DNA from: Leucaena leucocephala | Taxonomy: Eukaryota; Streptophyta; Magnoliopsida; Fabales; Fabaceae | Reading direction: 5' to 3' | Assembly (NCBI GenBank): GCA_037074615.1 | Contig: CM073518.1 | Span: forward strand, 17,746,501-17,810,500 | Length of the DNA: 64,000 bases | Part shown: in pieces, positions 23,401 to 34,494 of the stretch | How the letters are laid out: the number at the start of each line of letters is the position of its first letter | How positions within the stretch are numbered: position 1 is the first letter of the stretch | Program-made: the position numbers and the translations under genes | Notes under the pieces: model-generated | Databases searched by the model: none | Seen by the model: the letters and a program-made list of their open reading frames with translations, nothing else | What the model was told of the DNA's origin: nothing

Positions 23401-23899
23401 CTTTCATGAAACTGTTGTGGTCTCTATCAAGTCATTATTGGTTTGACACTAGCTCTTTCTCATATTCTTACCTAATCTTCATTTTTTAACATACATTAAT
23501 TTTAGCTTCTTGTTGACTCAAGTGGTAAAGTGGAAGCAATAGAATTGTAGTAGTTAATAGTTATTAACAATCTCAGAAAACAAAGGAAGTGAGAGAGAAT
23601 TTAAAGTTTAAAGTAGTAATAATAATGCATGATGCGCAGTTTCGCTTGTCACATTGTCAGTAACTATAAAGAACTAATTTGTAATTGCTGGATTTGTTGA
23701 TACTGTGTTCTCATTTCAAAGCATATTTGCTTGCTAGGTGATTCATATAAGTTGTGTTTATGGAAACAGGTTTGACAAAAGAGTGAGGTATGCCTCTCGC
23801 AAGGCAAGGGCCGATGTTCGAAGGCGTGTGAAGGGCCGGTTTGTTAAAGCCGGCGAAGCCTATGATTACGATCCTTTGAATCAAACCAGAAGCTGCTGA
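20458..23899 (+). CDS. COL9: CONSTANS-LIKE 9/10-type B-box and CCT transcription factor
   Basis: Nuclear regulator of the group III CONSTANS-LIKE family; Arabidopsis COL9 represses flowering through CO and FT. Exons: 20458-21030, 21979-22203, 22868-23169, 23770-23899, total 1230 nt, 409 residues, all phases consistent. B-box 1 spans residues 5-42 (C5, C8, C17, C25, C28, H33, H42). A second box spans 48-85 (C48, C51, C60, C68, C71, H76, H85), followed by the HKRQTIKCYSGCPSA signature. The middle contains the acidic MDEVDLNLENYEELFG region, and the C-terminus carries a complete CCT domain (about 352-394) with NAVMRYKEKK-like and RYASRKARADVRRRVKGRF blocks, the DNA-binding and NF-Y interaction surface. 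The start codon matches the family MGYMCDFCGEQ start exactly. No damage was seen. I cannot separate COL9 from COL10 orthology. Confidence 0.95.
21838..21882 (+). mobile_element. RTE-type LINE 3' tail remnant in COL intron 1
   Basis: GCCAACCTTATTGAGTGGGATAAG and then TTATTGTTACTATTG resembles the end of the LINE at 4705-5110. Only the tail is recognisable. It lies in COL intron 1 (21031-21978), which otherwise holds AT-rich sequence. Confidence 0.45.
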
Positions 23900-24390
23900 G
23901 TTCACAACTTTTAACCAAGTTTTATACAAGGAAAGAAACAGACAGTCAATACTTTCGCGAATCAGACACGAAAATGGGTGAAAAAATTCTGATGCATTCT
24001 TTCTCCATACAATGATTTCTGCACGGGGGGCCAAGATCCTTCAACAAATTTGAAATTATGACACAGAAAGGCATCGATCAATTGATACTTCAACGGCATT
24101 ATATTATAAACTCTGGGCAAGCCAGATTCAAGTGTCCTTCACTCTTATGCATGAACTGAGATATCAGCTCATAGTTTCACTTACAGAAACCCATTTCAGC
24201 CAATGGGGTCTGATTTATTATTCCTCTTCAGTTTTTACTTGGCCAATCTCGCGGCTTAATTCCTCTGTGGGGACTCCGAAATTCTTGTTAAGTCCTTAAT
24301 TGGCCTTATTTACAGTTGGCATTAGTCATATTTTTATGCTGAAAAGTGGCTCCTCTGTGTAGTTTGTAATATTTTTGCTCTGTTTTGGCC
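23900..24390 (+). other. COL9-like 3' UTR
   Basis: Moderate-GC sequence directly follows the stop codon, and base composition falls to AT-rich spacer after about 24.4 kb. The 170-codon open frame at 24385-24897 is hydrophobic low-complexity translation without family resemblance. The polyadenylation site is unknown. Confidence 0.4.
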
Positions 24391-24399
24391 TTTGATGAT

Positions 24400-27300
24400 G
24401 ATGATGTGTATAGCACACAATCTAAGTGTTTGCCGTTGAGTTATAATTTGCTCAATAGTTTCGTCAGACTTTGTAAATTCGACTCAGATGTACAGAATAG
24501 GATTTTGTTTTTCTTCTGTTCAAATTTTTATTTGTATCCCTTTGTTTTTTATTTTTCAGGTTCTATGAATGCTCTCCATTTGGATATTATTATTTTGTTT
24601 CCATTTAACTGTTTTCTATGTTGGTTGCTGCACCAGGTAGGCATTTTTCTTTTGGTGTTGGAAAGGCTAGTGCTTTGGAAATCTTATTTTAGGGTTGGAA
24701 GTTTTTTGCTTCAAAAATATATTGCCAAGAGCAATTACAGGTATTTATCCTTTATCTCAATCTTTAATTTTTTATTTGGTAATTTGGTACTTGTATCTTT
24801 TTTCTCTTTATTTTTTTGGCTAAGCACGTATATTTTTCTATTAGAAGTAATTTTATTCGAGATACTATTGAGTACTAAATGTGAGCACTGTTCTTAATGG
24901 GGATTTAAACTTTGGTTCACCAGGACTCACTTCTTCTGTTAGACCCAACTCCATTGGTTTTTCCCCCTCTATTAAATTCCTTAATTTTACCAACATACTA
25001 CCCTGGGTCATAAATTAGTTAATTGTAACTAATGTAAGAGCTAATTGACTAATTTAGGTAGATTGAATATTGTATAATATAAATTTATTTTGAGAGGTCA
25101 TAATTAACTGACTCATTTGGTTTTCTTAATATATCTAAAAAAAGTTAGCTAGCTCTTATAATTATGATTAGACAGAGTATTCATTATTCCATTAAAATTT
25201 GAATGGCCCGGACTAAAGTGGACTAGGAAAAGCTATTTGCAATAATCAAAAGTCATACAAATTAATCACAAAATTTAAATCCTCACGTTGTAGTAAAAAT
25301 TAAAGTGAAACATTTGTATTTTTTTTTTATTTTAAAAAAAAGGAATAGGTGTTGAATAATGTTTAATATAAGTTTGATGATGATAAATATACGATGAGTT
25401 AACTATTATTAGTTTGCTTTTATGTTCTCTTCTATATAGTAGTTATCTATAACAATATAACAAAGTGTTTTTAATTGTATTGTTCCTTATTACTACCTCA
25501 GACTCTAAAGACATCAATCTATTTTATTTTTTAAATTTATAATTTTTTTAAAATATTTTTATTGATTACTAGTAGTAAGGGGTTTTCATGAAAAGATAAT
25601 TATTATGCCTGTGATTAAAAATAACATTTTAGAAAAATTAATATATATCTATTACAAATAATTAATTTAATTTTTTTTTTAATTTTTATAAATTAATTAT
25701 TTAACTTTTATTTTAAGGGCAGATAGAGTAAATATATTATGGGATACATTGTTTATTTGCACACACAAAATTTGTATACTTTATTCAATCATATTCTATT
25801 TTCTTAAAATGGAGTTAAGATGAAATAATTGTGATTATTTAAAGTTTAGTATTGAGATATGATGCTTCAACAAACAAAAAAAGTATTGAGATATGAATTC
25901 TGTACAAAATCAGTTGTCATATTTTCAATCATATCTCGTGAAATAATTATTATTGTGATAAATCTCTATTTATCAATATTTATTAGATATTATCGTGATA
26001 GTTGTGATTATTTTGTACTTAAATAATTATATTAAATAAATGATAAAAAGGTCATTTGTTTTGTGTGTCTTTATTGTTTTTATTATTTCTTTTAATTAAA
26101 TTGATTTATAAAAATATGTTTGTTTTTATGAATTTTAAGAAATGAGGAAAATTAAATAAAAATTATGTTTGAGACCTACAGCAAATATTGCAGATTGATG
26201 CCCTAATTTCTACGAGGAATGGCAATTGAAGTAGGGAATTATCATACCTAATTAAAGAAATTTTAATTAAAAAAAATAAAATACCTCTATTAATATAATA
26301 TTATATTGTATTAAATTAATTTATTCTTTTAATATTATATTATATTAATATTTGTTCGATTCTTAATATATGATCTAGTTAATTTTTTTAAGGAGATTAA
26401 AGAAATTAAATAAATCAATTAATTAGATCTTAATATAAGATGTAATTTGTACTATATTTTTTTGCCGCCAAAATTTGATATCACATATCATTAGCACTCA
26501 AATTAATTACTAGTTTTAACTCTTTATAATATATGAGCTAACCCTATATCGATTTCAAGGTGGAGTCATAGCTATAAGCCTAGATTAAAACTAAGTGTGG
26601 GTAGAAAGAGGAGTATAAGAGAATTTGATTAATGATTTTTAGAAAATAAAAGCAGATAATAATAAAAAATTAAAATAAAAGTAAGAGTAAAAAGATATCA
26701 TCAATTTGAAGATGAGTGCTCTTAAGGAGTATTGCGTGACTATCATTGTTCAATAATATATCATAATTATAATAATTATTTATACTAAGTCCCTAAATAT
26801 ACGGAATACTAGATAATTGCTATGGTCATAATCATAAGATCTACAATCATATTTAGATCTAGCATACAATTACATCAAGAATGATTATTTAAAAATACCA
26901 TTTAGCATGTGATAAATTAAATAAATGACTTGTTCATCTAACATTGAATCGAAAACTTATAACTAAATATGTGAATCTATAATAAATATATAATTATAAA
27001 AAGGAAATATAGGATAGGTAATAAAGAACATCAAATTATAAATTGAAATAATAAACTATAAGTGTTTGATTACAATGGTATTTCAATCGAAATTTTAAAT
27101 CCAATATATAAAAATCTCAAAACTTAAATCTAAGAGCTCATAAACTTGCATATAGAGAAAAGATTAAAATATAAAATTATTCAATTTCTAATTTTAAGCA
27201 CAAGAAATTAAGCCACAAATACAAATTCTTTATTTAATCAAAATAAAGTTTAAATAAAAAAGTTATGAATGTTTGAAATAGAGTGGTGAATATATATTTT

Positions 27301-28190
27301 GTACGAATTTCAGTTTAACCCCTCTCAGGTTATTTACCATATTTCACAAAAATACGTTGAATTTTGATGTGAAGCTTGTATTGAAAACTGGACTTCAATA
27401 TCTTTTCAACGATATATAATTGGCTGAATTTAAAGTTAAATTAATAGAGTTATAGCCACTGAAAAATTTCCATTAAAATCTTAATGCGTCAGCTTCAATT
27501 TTAATATTAAGGCGTCAATTTCTATGTGAGATCTTCAAAATGCTTCAGGAAAATATTAGCATGCCAATCTTTGTATAAAAAAAAATTAACATGTCAATCC
27601 AACATTAACACATTAATAGAATGTTTATGAAAAATATGTTTTTCAAACTTCAATTTTAACGTTTTAACTTCAACCATTGACACGTCAATGAAGTTTTTGC
27701 GTGAAACCTTTTGGAGGGGATGGGAGATGAGAGAACATTTTTTTAAATTGGATTTAAGAAAATTGGAGAAGTGGGGTTATGAAATTTTAATAAAGAAAAG
27801 ATATAAGAAAAAATAATCAAAAAATAAAAAATAATTAAAAAGCTAAGAAATAGTATATTACATTCAAAATTATTTGAATACATGAAATCTTGTACTTGAC
27901 AGGTCAATTTATTTCTGGAGACTTGATTTGCTTTTGACAAAATTCAAAGCATCATTAATCCTCCTATTGAAAATTGAGATTTACCTTATGTGGAGTACTT
28001 GACGCATAAATCTCACTAGTTGTACTTCAGTTTTAATGCGTTAACCATTAGTCTTAACGTTTCAATCCTTTAGAAAATGTCTGAACAGCTAGTTCGTCTC
28101 TCATTAACTATATTTTTTAATGGGCTATAAATATAACACTCCATATTGATTTTATTTTATAGAGCTTGAACCCATCGTCTGTGAGTTCAA
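24400..28190. other. AT-rich intergenic spacer
   Basis: No gene can be supported. The 27.46-28.08 kb part has recurrent words such as AATGCGTCA, GACACGTCAATG and TTGACGCATAA, suggesting remnants of a repetitive element, but no ends or coding domains were found. Confidence 0.5.
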
Positions 28191-28199
28191 TTGATGAAA

Positions 28200-28398
28200 G
28201 GGTAAGACATATTACTATTTAGAACGTGTTTGAGCCTTGGGGAGTACCACTTTGTTGTGGTTCCAGTCGCGGCGCTTAGAGAGGTATCCTAACTCCTAGG
28301 CGCTTAGGTTTACGCTTGAGGGTAATAGACGGCTCATCTTGCCCGATATTGATATTGTCTAGGAGGAAGGGAGATTTCGCCCTGCCCTTGGATCGTGG
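28200..28398 (+). repeat. SINE-like repeat, tandem copy 1
   Basis: About 199 bp running from GGGTAAGACATATTACTA to CCCTTGGATCGT. It is followed immediately by a nearly identical second copy (28399-28597). It contains TGTGGTTCCAGTCGCGG, which loosely resembles a pol III B box. Family unknown to me; similarity to the copies at 14.8 and 28.8 kb is direct. Confidence 0.75.
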
Positions 28399-28640
28399 GT
28401 GAGACATATTACTATTTAAAGCATGTTTGAACCTTGGGGAGTACCACTTTGTTGTGGTTCCAGTCGCGGCGCTTAGGGAGGTATCCTAACTCCTAGGCGC
28501 TTAGGTTTACGCTTGAGGGTAATAGACGGTTCATCTTGCCCGATATTGATATCGTCTAGGAGGAAGGGAGATTTCGCCCTGCCCTTGGATTGTGAGTGAG
28601 CCCAATTCCTTTCCAAAAATTTTTGTAACAAAAAAAAATT
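28399..28640 (+). repeat. SINE-like repeat, tandem copy 2 with A-rich tail
   Basis: It starts GGGTGAGACATATTACTA and matches copy 1 with few substitutions through CCCTTGGAT. It then continues into CCCAATTCCTTTCCAAAAAT and an A-run at about 28629-28637. The same tail follows the other two dispersed copies, so it is probably the true 3' end of the element, as in a retroposon. Confidence 0.72.
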
Positions 28641-28774
28641 ATAGAGCTTGAACAAGGAGAAAATGCTAAAATATGAGCTTTAACTTCTTTCTACTCCTTA
28701 GTTACAAAAAATCATCATTTGCTAAATTTCATTATTTGAGTGTTAAAACTTCATTGTACTCATTCTTTTTTCAC

Positions 28775-28985
28775 CAAAATTTTTAGAAATGAGTTAGACT
28801 CATCTACGATATAAAGCAGGATAAAATTTCCTTTTCTTTTAAACGATATCAATGTTCAATAAGACAAGCCGTCTATTACCTTTAGACACAAACTTAAGAG
28901 CCTAAGAGCTATGATATCTCCTCAAATGTCACGACTAGAACCACAACAAAATAATACTCTCCAAAAATCGAATACATTCAAAAGT
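28775..28985 (-). repeat. SINE-like repeat, inverted diverged copy
   Basis: Reverse complement of the repeat at 28.4-28.64 kb, with words in the same order: the CCATTTC-AAAAAT-A tail at the left edge, then AATAGACGG, then TTGTTGTGGTTCTAGTCG. With the tandem pair 150 bases away it could form a large imperfect hairpin. Confidence 0.65.
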
Positions 28986-28989
28986 AATA

Positions 28990-29624
28990 CTCCCTTCATT
29001 GTACTCATTTAGTTATTCAAGAGAGTCTTCATTAAGGGAAATTCTCTTCAATTTTCATTGTAACAGTAAAATCTGAGGCATCATCCCTTGGAGATGAAAT
29101 CAAAAGTGTGATATCTTTTGATGTATTTACAATAAAGAGGAAGATTGTAGGGACTCAACTGGCTCACTTCCGACAACCTCTAGAATATAATGGAACTTAA
29201 AATAATTTGCTTGAAAACTGGACATGCCTGGACCCAAAGCTTAAAGGCATGTCCGGGCTCTCCCAATACAACTTCCCAAAACTTTATATTAAAAAAAAGT
29301 GATTTAACTTTCTCATAAGCCAGTTTTAAACCTTAGTTTACACAAATAATAATTTATACTATTATATAAAAGATTCTATAAGGACCTGAACTTTTGAAAA
29401 CACTCAATTCACCCTCTCTTTGGTCTTCGGTGTTGTTGACATTTCTAAAGCCATGTTAGACCGTGAACTCCATCTATTCTCAAGATGAAGCCCTCAGGGC
29501 ATCTAATTACAAAATCGACGAGCAAAAATCATGCCAATTACAATATTGCACTGTTTCAATTCTACAAATGCTGACAAATACTCACTAAAACTATCTCACT
29601 TCAGTGCTTCAGTCAAGTTCAAAA
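28990..29624. other. Downstream flank of RRP15
   Basis: Spacer and probable RRP15 3' UTR (minus strand, from 29624 leftward). No other gene was seen. Confidence 0.4.
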
Positions 29625-32600
29625 CTAATCTTCATCAGAACTGCTATCTCCAGAGATTTTTCCCATGTCATCTGATGCAACTTTTTCCTACATGCCAGCA
29701 GAAAGATGAGTAGAAAGCTAACATTTAGCTAAGCTACAAACATCAGTTTCTTTTATGTGTGTGTGTGTGTGTGTGTGTGTATAGTCTTACAGGTGCTTTG
29801 TCCCAATCTTTCAATCTTGAACTTGTCAGCATATAATTATCTCGTAATGGTGCCCAAGCAGGCTCTTGAACTTCTATTTTTTCTTTACTCGCTTGAACCT
29901 GCATATCAATAATCTGGGCCAGTTATATAGTCCATTAAACATAAGGTAGCTACTATTACCTCAAACAAGGTGGCTTCTGAACTTACTCTCACAATTGCCA
30001 GAGTTTATTATAAACAAGGAATATTATTAGAAAGTGAAACTAAACATGCTACAGTTAGTTTGAAAACTTCTCGGATTAATATAATTTTTTGTTCTTTAAG
30101 TTTGCACAAATTTTAGTTATAGTCCCTCAAGTAGGGGTGTCCATTTTGCCCCGTCCTGGGGTGTCCCGACCCGGTCCCGATGATTTCGGGACGGGTCCGT
30201 CCCGTCCCGAAAGGGACCGGTCCGGGACACTACCGGGACGGGACAAAAGGAGGACCGGGACGGGACGGGACAAAAGGAGGACCGGGACGGGACGGGTCTC
30301 GGCCCATCCCTTGGGAATCCCGTCCCGTCCCGTCCCGAAGTATTTTTTTTTTTAAATATTACATTATCCTATCTTTCTCACTCTTATATAGATATTTTTA
30401 TTCTTATACAGATATTTTTATATTGATATTTTTATTCTTTCTTACTATTATTTTTTTTTCTTATATGGGTAAGTTATTATTTTCTATTAGGGAAGAATGT
30501 TGGTATTTAGAGGAAGTTGCTATGGCATTTTATATGGAATAATTTATTGAGATAATTTTATTATAATATTTTTTTAAAAAAAAAATCGGGAATTCCCGTC
30601 CCGACCGGGACAAATTCGGGACGGGACGGGACACGGGACGGGGTTGTCCCGGTCCCGACCCGTCCCGTGAGCACCCCTACCCTCAAGTTTAAATCACGGG
30701 TTTTGGTCCCTCAAGGAGCAAAATGATCCATATTTTTATTAAATTATAGGCACCAAAGCTTTAGGTGGAAAGAAACTAAGGGACCAAAATATATGGTTTG
30801 AAACTTGAGGGAAAACCAAAATGAGGGCAAATTTGAGAGACCAAATATTGTATTAACCCCAAACTTCTTTTACTGAATGAAAAAGCGTAATGATGAACTG
30901 GCGTTGTAAATAAATGCTCTCACAAACAAGGCAGAGAGAGAAGGGGGCTTAAGTAACAGAAATGACCTTTCCAGATGTGCCTGTTGCAGACAAGGGCTTG
31001 CCTAACTCTGAAAAGAAGGCTTCCTTGGTCCGCTTTTTTATTTCTGGCAAATGACAAACAAGTTAGAACTGTGCACGTATTGTCAGGCATGGGGTTGGAT
31101 AATCACTTGCTTCTAATGAATCACTAATAACAATGATGATAATTTCCAATTTTTCACCAAGCCAAACAGTGGTAGCAAATGAAAACTGGACACAATTCCT
31201 AGATAGTAGAGTACATTCATGCATATATAATGCTAAGACTACAACCAGTGGCAGATACAATTGAAACATTCTCGCATTATTAACTCTCACCAACTCTGCT
31301 TGTTAGCGGACAATAATCTTTTTTTTCCCCATTACAACAGCAGTAAATTTACATCAACAAATAAAATAAACAAAAATAACATTTATTAGTGAACCAATTC
31401 TATTGAGGAGGTGGAGATGTTGATATAAATGTGTGGACTCATAATAAAGGATAAAATCCGTAATGAATATAAAAGAAGGCAGTTCAGTGCATAAGTCTCC
31501 CACCAAGTTAAGGGTGGGGTCTGGAGAGGGATGGATATAAAAAAAATCTGTAATAAATATATGAGGAAAAATTGGTGTGACATCTATTAAGAACAAAACA
31601 GTAGAAAATCATTTATTGAGTATTCTTTTTGGTCTTCCTCTACCCATTGTCATAAGACTCAAAATGGTGGTTTCCCTAAAAGAAACCATTTGGCTGAGTA
31701 CCACGGAGAAGTCAAGAAGACAATATATGTTTCAGGGTGTTAATTGTTCCTATTCAAACAAAAAAGTCCAAGGTATCAAGAATTTTCAAGTGAGTTATTG
31801 AAGGCATGTAAATAAAAGGCTTAGAAAATAAACAAAATTCCGCAATGCAATTGGGTTGGGATAAAATAGAACAAGATTTTTAGGAAACGCAAACTGAAAT
31901 AATTAATCCCCCGAAGCTGATTTACTTCTTTCCCTGACTATTCAAAGCTGCAACCGTATGAAAGCCATATATTTCAACTTTTCTCTTTCCTCTTGTTTTC
32001 TCAGCTTTAGCAATAACAGCATACCTTTTGCATCTTTATTCCTTAAAGGATTCAACCCTTTCTGAGCAGTTTGTGCCTTGTTCACCTGCAAAAGGACAGT
32101 ACAGTAATAAGAAAAAGAAATAAATCACCAAAAAGAGGGAAAAACTACCAAAGAGATTTAAATTCCAATCGAATACTTACAGCATTGAACAACTTAACCA
32201 CTGAAAGCAATCCAGCATGAAGATTGGTCATGACATCAGTCCAAGTCAGTATAAGGAAAATTCTATAAATCATAAAAGTAAACCTCTATTTGTAAGAGAA
32301 CCTAACTAAAATACCTCCTTTTGTAGCAACACTTGTTAGAAATTTTTCATGTGAATCCAAATAATTAGCAGGTTTGACGTGCCCCTTTTCGGCCAACTGT
32401 ACCATTAACAGTATTAGTCAGTCTGATTGTCATATGGAAATACCTTTAGACATAAAAAACAAGATACATATAAATTTGTCAATAAACACACATAAACGTA
32501 TGTTCTCGAAATACATGCAAGTAGGAATAAAAGACAGAACAGCCAAATTAAAATAAGATATTACCATCTTCTTTTCCTTCCTTGCCTCTCCCTTGACATG

Positions 32601-33205
32601 GCGTTCAGCCTCCTCTTCTGCAAGCTTATCTGCAATAAGTTTCTTGTGCCCTGATAATACTGGACCCTACAAAGCTATCGACATGTAAGGAAACTAATTT
32701 CATTCTTTGTATATTCCCAATGAACAAGCATCTATCTTACCAATGAGCCTTCAGAAACACTCTTCTTCATAATGTTCCTGAAGGCCATTCTGAATGCTCT
32801 ACAACCTTCAGTAAATTTTGTAATTCCTGGCTGAATATCACCATCTTCTCCATCATCCTCAGAATTGTCATTATTCATATCACTCACAGTTGAGTTCCAA
32901 GCATCTCCTGCTTCCTCCTCATCAGGGGATCCATCATTTTCTTTATCTTCCTCTTCAATTACTTTATTGGTAATTCCTGGATGAATATCAATGACACCAC
33001 CACCACCATCATCATCGGAATTATACTCCCGTGCTCGCTTGCGGATCAATTTCTTCATTTTCTTGTCCATTTTAACTTTCTTCTGCCCCTGGGGTACTGG
33101 CACCAATTTTGGCTTTTTATTTGACTTCTTAGGACCATGCCTTTTAACTAACTGCCTCTTTTTCAGGCCTCTTCCAGATTCTAGCAGCTGGGTTTCTTCA
33201 GCCAT
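29625..33205 (-). CDS. RRP15: RRP15-like ribosomal RNA processing protein
   Basis: Nucleolar protein of the Rrp15p family, needed for maturation of large-subunit pre-rRNA. Eight coding exons on the minus strand: 33205-32741, 32666-32565, 32396-32315, 32200-32181 (20 nt), 32085-32025, 31043-30967, 29898-29791, 29687-29625 (TAG). They sum to 978 nt, 325 residues, with every phase consistent. The N-terminal 150 residues have a basic nuclear/nucleolar segment (KKSNKKPK, KKMKKLIRKRAREY) then an acidic stretch. The conserved Rrp15p core follows: FRMAFRNIMKK, GPVLSGHKKLIADKLAEEEA, NYLDSHEKFLTSVATKG, VVKLFNAVNKAQ, IKKRTKEAFFSELG. The plant-type end is PAWAPLRDNYMLT and LKDWDKAP plus an acidic tail. 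A splice acceptor three bases upstream of the ATG (TTATACAG) indicates a 5' UTR intron reaching to the leader at about 34.7 kb. Confidence 0.93.
29756..29780. repeat. (TG)12 microsatellite inside the last RRP15 intron
   Basis: Uninterrupted TG run of 25 nt. On the transcribed minus strand it is a (CA)n tract starting about ten bases after the donor of a 103-nt intron (29790-29688). Confidence 0.9.
30132..30679. mobile_element. hAT-type non-autonomous element made of CGGGAC-like blocks, copy 1
   Basis: A perfect 8-bp target-site duplication CCCTCAAG flanks it (30124-30131 and 30680-30687), diagnostic of hAT insertion. Ends are TAGGGGTGT and GCACCCCTA. Subterminal regions of about 200 and 90 bp are built from GGGAC, CCCGTCCCG and CCGGGACGGG words. 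The centre is AT-rich with a repeated TATAGATATTTTTATTCT-like word. It has no transposase. It lies in RRP15 intron 6 (29899-30966). Open frames through it are artefacts of the simple sequence. Confidence 0.9.
31044..32024 (-). other. RRP15 intron 5 (0.98 kb)
   Basis: Bounded by a GTATGC donor and TTTGCCAG acceptor on the minus strand. It contains an Au-like SINE fragment (31470-31545); the remainder is unremarkable. Confidence 0.7.
31470..31545 (-). mobile_element. Au-like SINE fragment
   Basis: The plus strand reads GCAGTTCAGTGCATAAGTCT, CCCACC, then GGGTGGGGTCTGGAGAGGGATG. This corresponds to the widely conserved GTGCACNAAGCTCCCGC / GGGGTCCGGGGAAGG region at the 3' end of plant Au SINEs, here in reverse orientation. 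Only this part is recognisable. Confidence 0.5.
32181..32200 (-). other. 20-nt microexon of RRP15
   Basis: TTTCAG acceptor at 32206-32201 and GTAAGT donor at 32180 flank 20 coding bases that give V-V-K-L-F-N-A when joined to the last base of the preceding exon. The product matches the conserved Rrp15p motif and both neighbouring phases demand it. Confidence 0.85.
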
Positions 33206-34127
33206 GGACTGTATAACAGATGAAAACCCACGTTAACAAAGGCAGCTGAATAAAGAAATAGACTTGAGAGGTATTAATTGAAACAATTAAAATAGGCAAC
33301 AGCCAAAACACTATTAAATTTATGCCAGAAAATTGGTTCAAAGCCTCATTATTCTGTGCCCCACAGCTCAAATACAGCATAACCAGATGGGACTGACTCT
33401 GAAAGAAACAGAGAAAGGCCCCAAAACCAAGAGTCACAAACTGAAAAACCAATGTCCAGGAACCTCTTCTGCCATTGGTGGGCAATGACAATAATGTCAA
33501 CTGTAATTTGCAATCCGCCTCCGCCAAAAATTAATATTTAGACTAGAGTGCATGAACCAATGCAAGAATGTTTCCCACTAGACTTGTCAAACAGAAGATC
33601 ACAAAGCATAAAATCAAACAGGAAATCATAACACAGAACACTTGAAGCATCAAACAATCATACACACCAAGAGTTCATACACACTCAGTGGTGGCATCTG
33701 TCCCCACTGAAATCTTTGAAATATGAATAGTTAATATAATTCCCTTTTAATTTTTGTTCCAGATCCTTTCACGAAGATGCCTTAGTAAGCCAATTGATTC
33801 AGGAAACTCCTTCAAGCCACAGAAGATAACAGTTTAAACTCAAGCTTATAAATTGCCAGAAACAACTTGAGCCAACTCATTCACCCGATCATCCATCACA
33901 AATACCTTGAGAATATTCTAAACTGATGATAATATAAAGAGATTAATATAAAGCTTTTCATAACATATCAGGCGGGGTTGAAACATGATTCAAACAACCA
34001 AGAGTTGCTGGATGGCATAAGAAGGTATTGGGTTATGTAAAATTCCTGGTATTTTTTGGTTTAATATTTCTACTTTTTAAATACGCTCTACCAGAGTGAT
34101 TGTCCTAACATTAATATATATTTATCA
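33206..34127 (-). other. Probable 5' UTR intron of RRP15
   Basis: No coding sequence is supported here. The acceptor sits at 33209-33216 on the minus strand. Sequence is moderately AT-rich and without recognised repeats up to the HOP relic. Confidence 0.4.
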
Positions 34128-34350
34128 GATGTGTAGAACAAATTATGAAGGCCAGCCGTGGAGATACAAGTCCTGAGGAGTTGAGGGAGAGGCATCTGTG
34201 ACTCAATTGTTTTAAATAAAAAATTTATTGCAGAAACTATTTCAGTTTAAAATTTTCTTCATCTATTTGGTTTCTAATTGTTGCATTCCTCCAGGTCAAG
34301 GCAATGCTGAACCCTGAATACAGAACATCCTCCAAGACCCTATTATGAGA
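34128..34350 (+). pseudogene. Fragment of a HOP/STI1 (Hsp70-Hsp90 organising protein) gene
   Basis: Read on plus, 34129-34196 gives CVEQIMKASRGDTSPEELRE, the linker before the second DP/STI1 domain of HOP. It is followed by an intron-like stretch ending in CCTCCAG at 34294, then a second piece reading VKAMLNPE. After a one-base shift the reading becomes IQNILQDPIMRQ, and a GTATGC donor follows. The order and intron position fit the HOP AKAMQDPEIQNIL region. The frame is broken and the rest of the gene is absent. The retained intron argues for a DNA-level copy rather than a processed transcript. It lies inside the presumed RRP15 5' UTR intron, in the opposite orientation. Confidence 0.72.
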
Positions 34351-34494
34351 CAGGTATGCTCCCTATGCTGCGATCCTCTTGATTTTTTTAGTTTATGGCG
34401 CTTATGTGACAAGAATGAGCCGTGCTTATGAAATTCGGGGATATCTGTGCAAAGCATATAAGTATAATAGCCAATGCAGGATGATAATATAAAA

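Noticed and set aside
24385..24897. 170-codon plus-strand ORF downstream of COL
   Set aside because: Hydrophobic low-complexity translation of T-rich DNA, no recognisable domain, overlaps probable 3' UTR.
30089..30542. Arginine/glycine/proline-rich ORFs of 88-120 codons
   Set aside because: They are translations of the CGGGAC-type simple blocks of the hAT element; no conserved frame between its two copies.
32991..33527. ORFs on both strands around the RRP15 start
   Set aside because: Plus-strand ORF is antisense to RRP15 exon 1; the minus-strand ORF upstream is in the presumed leader intron and has no recognisable domain.
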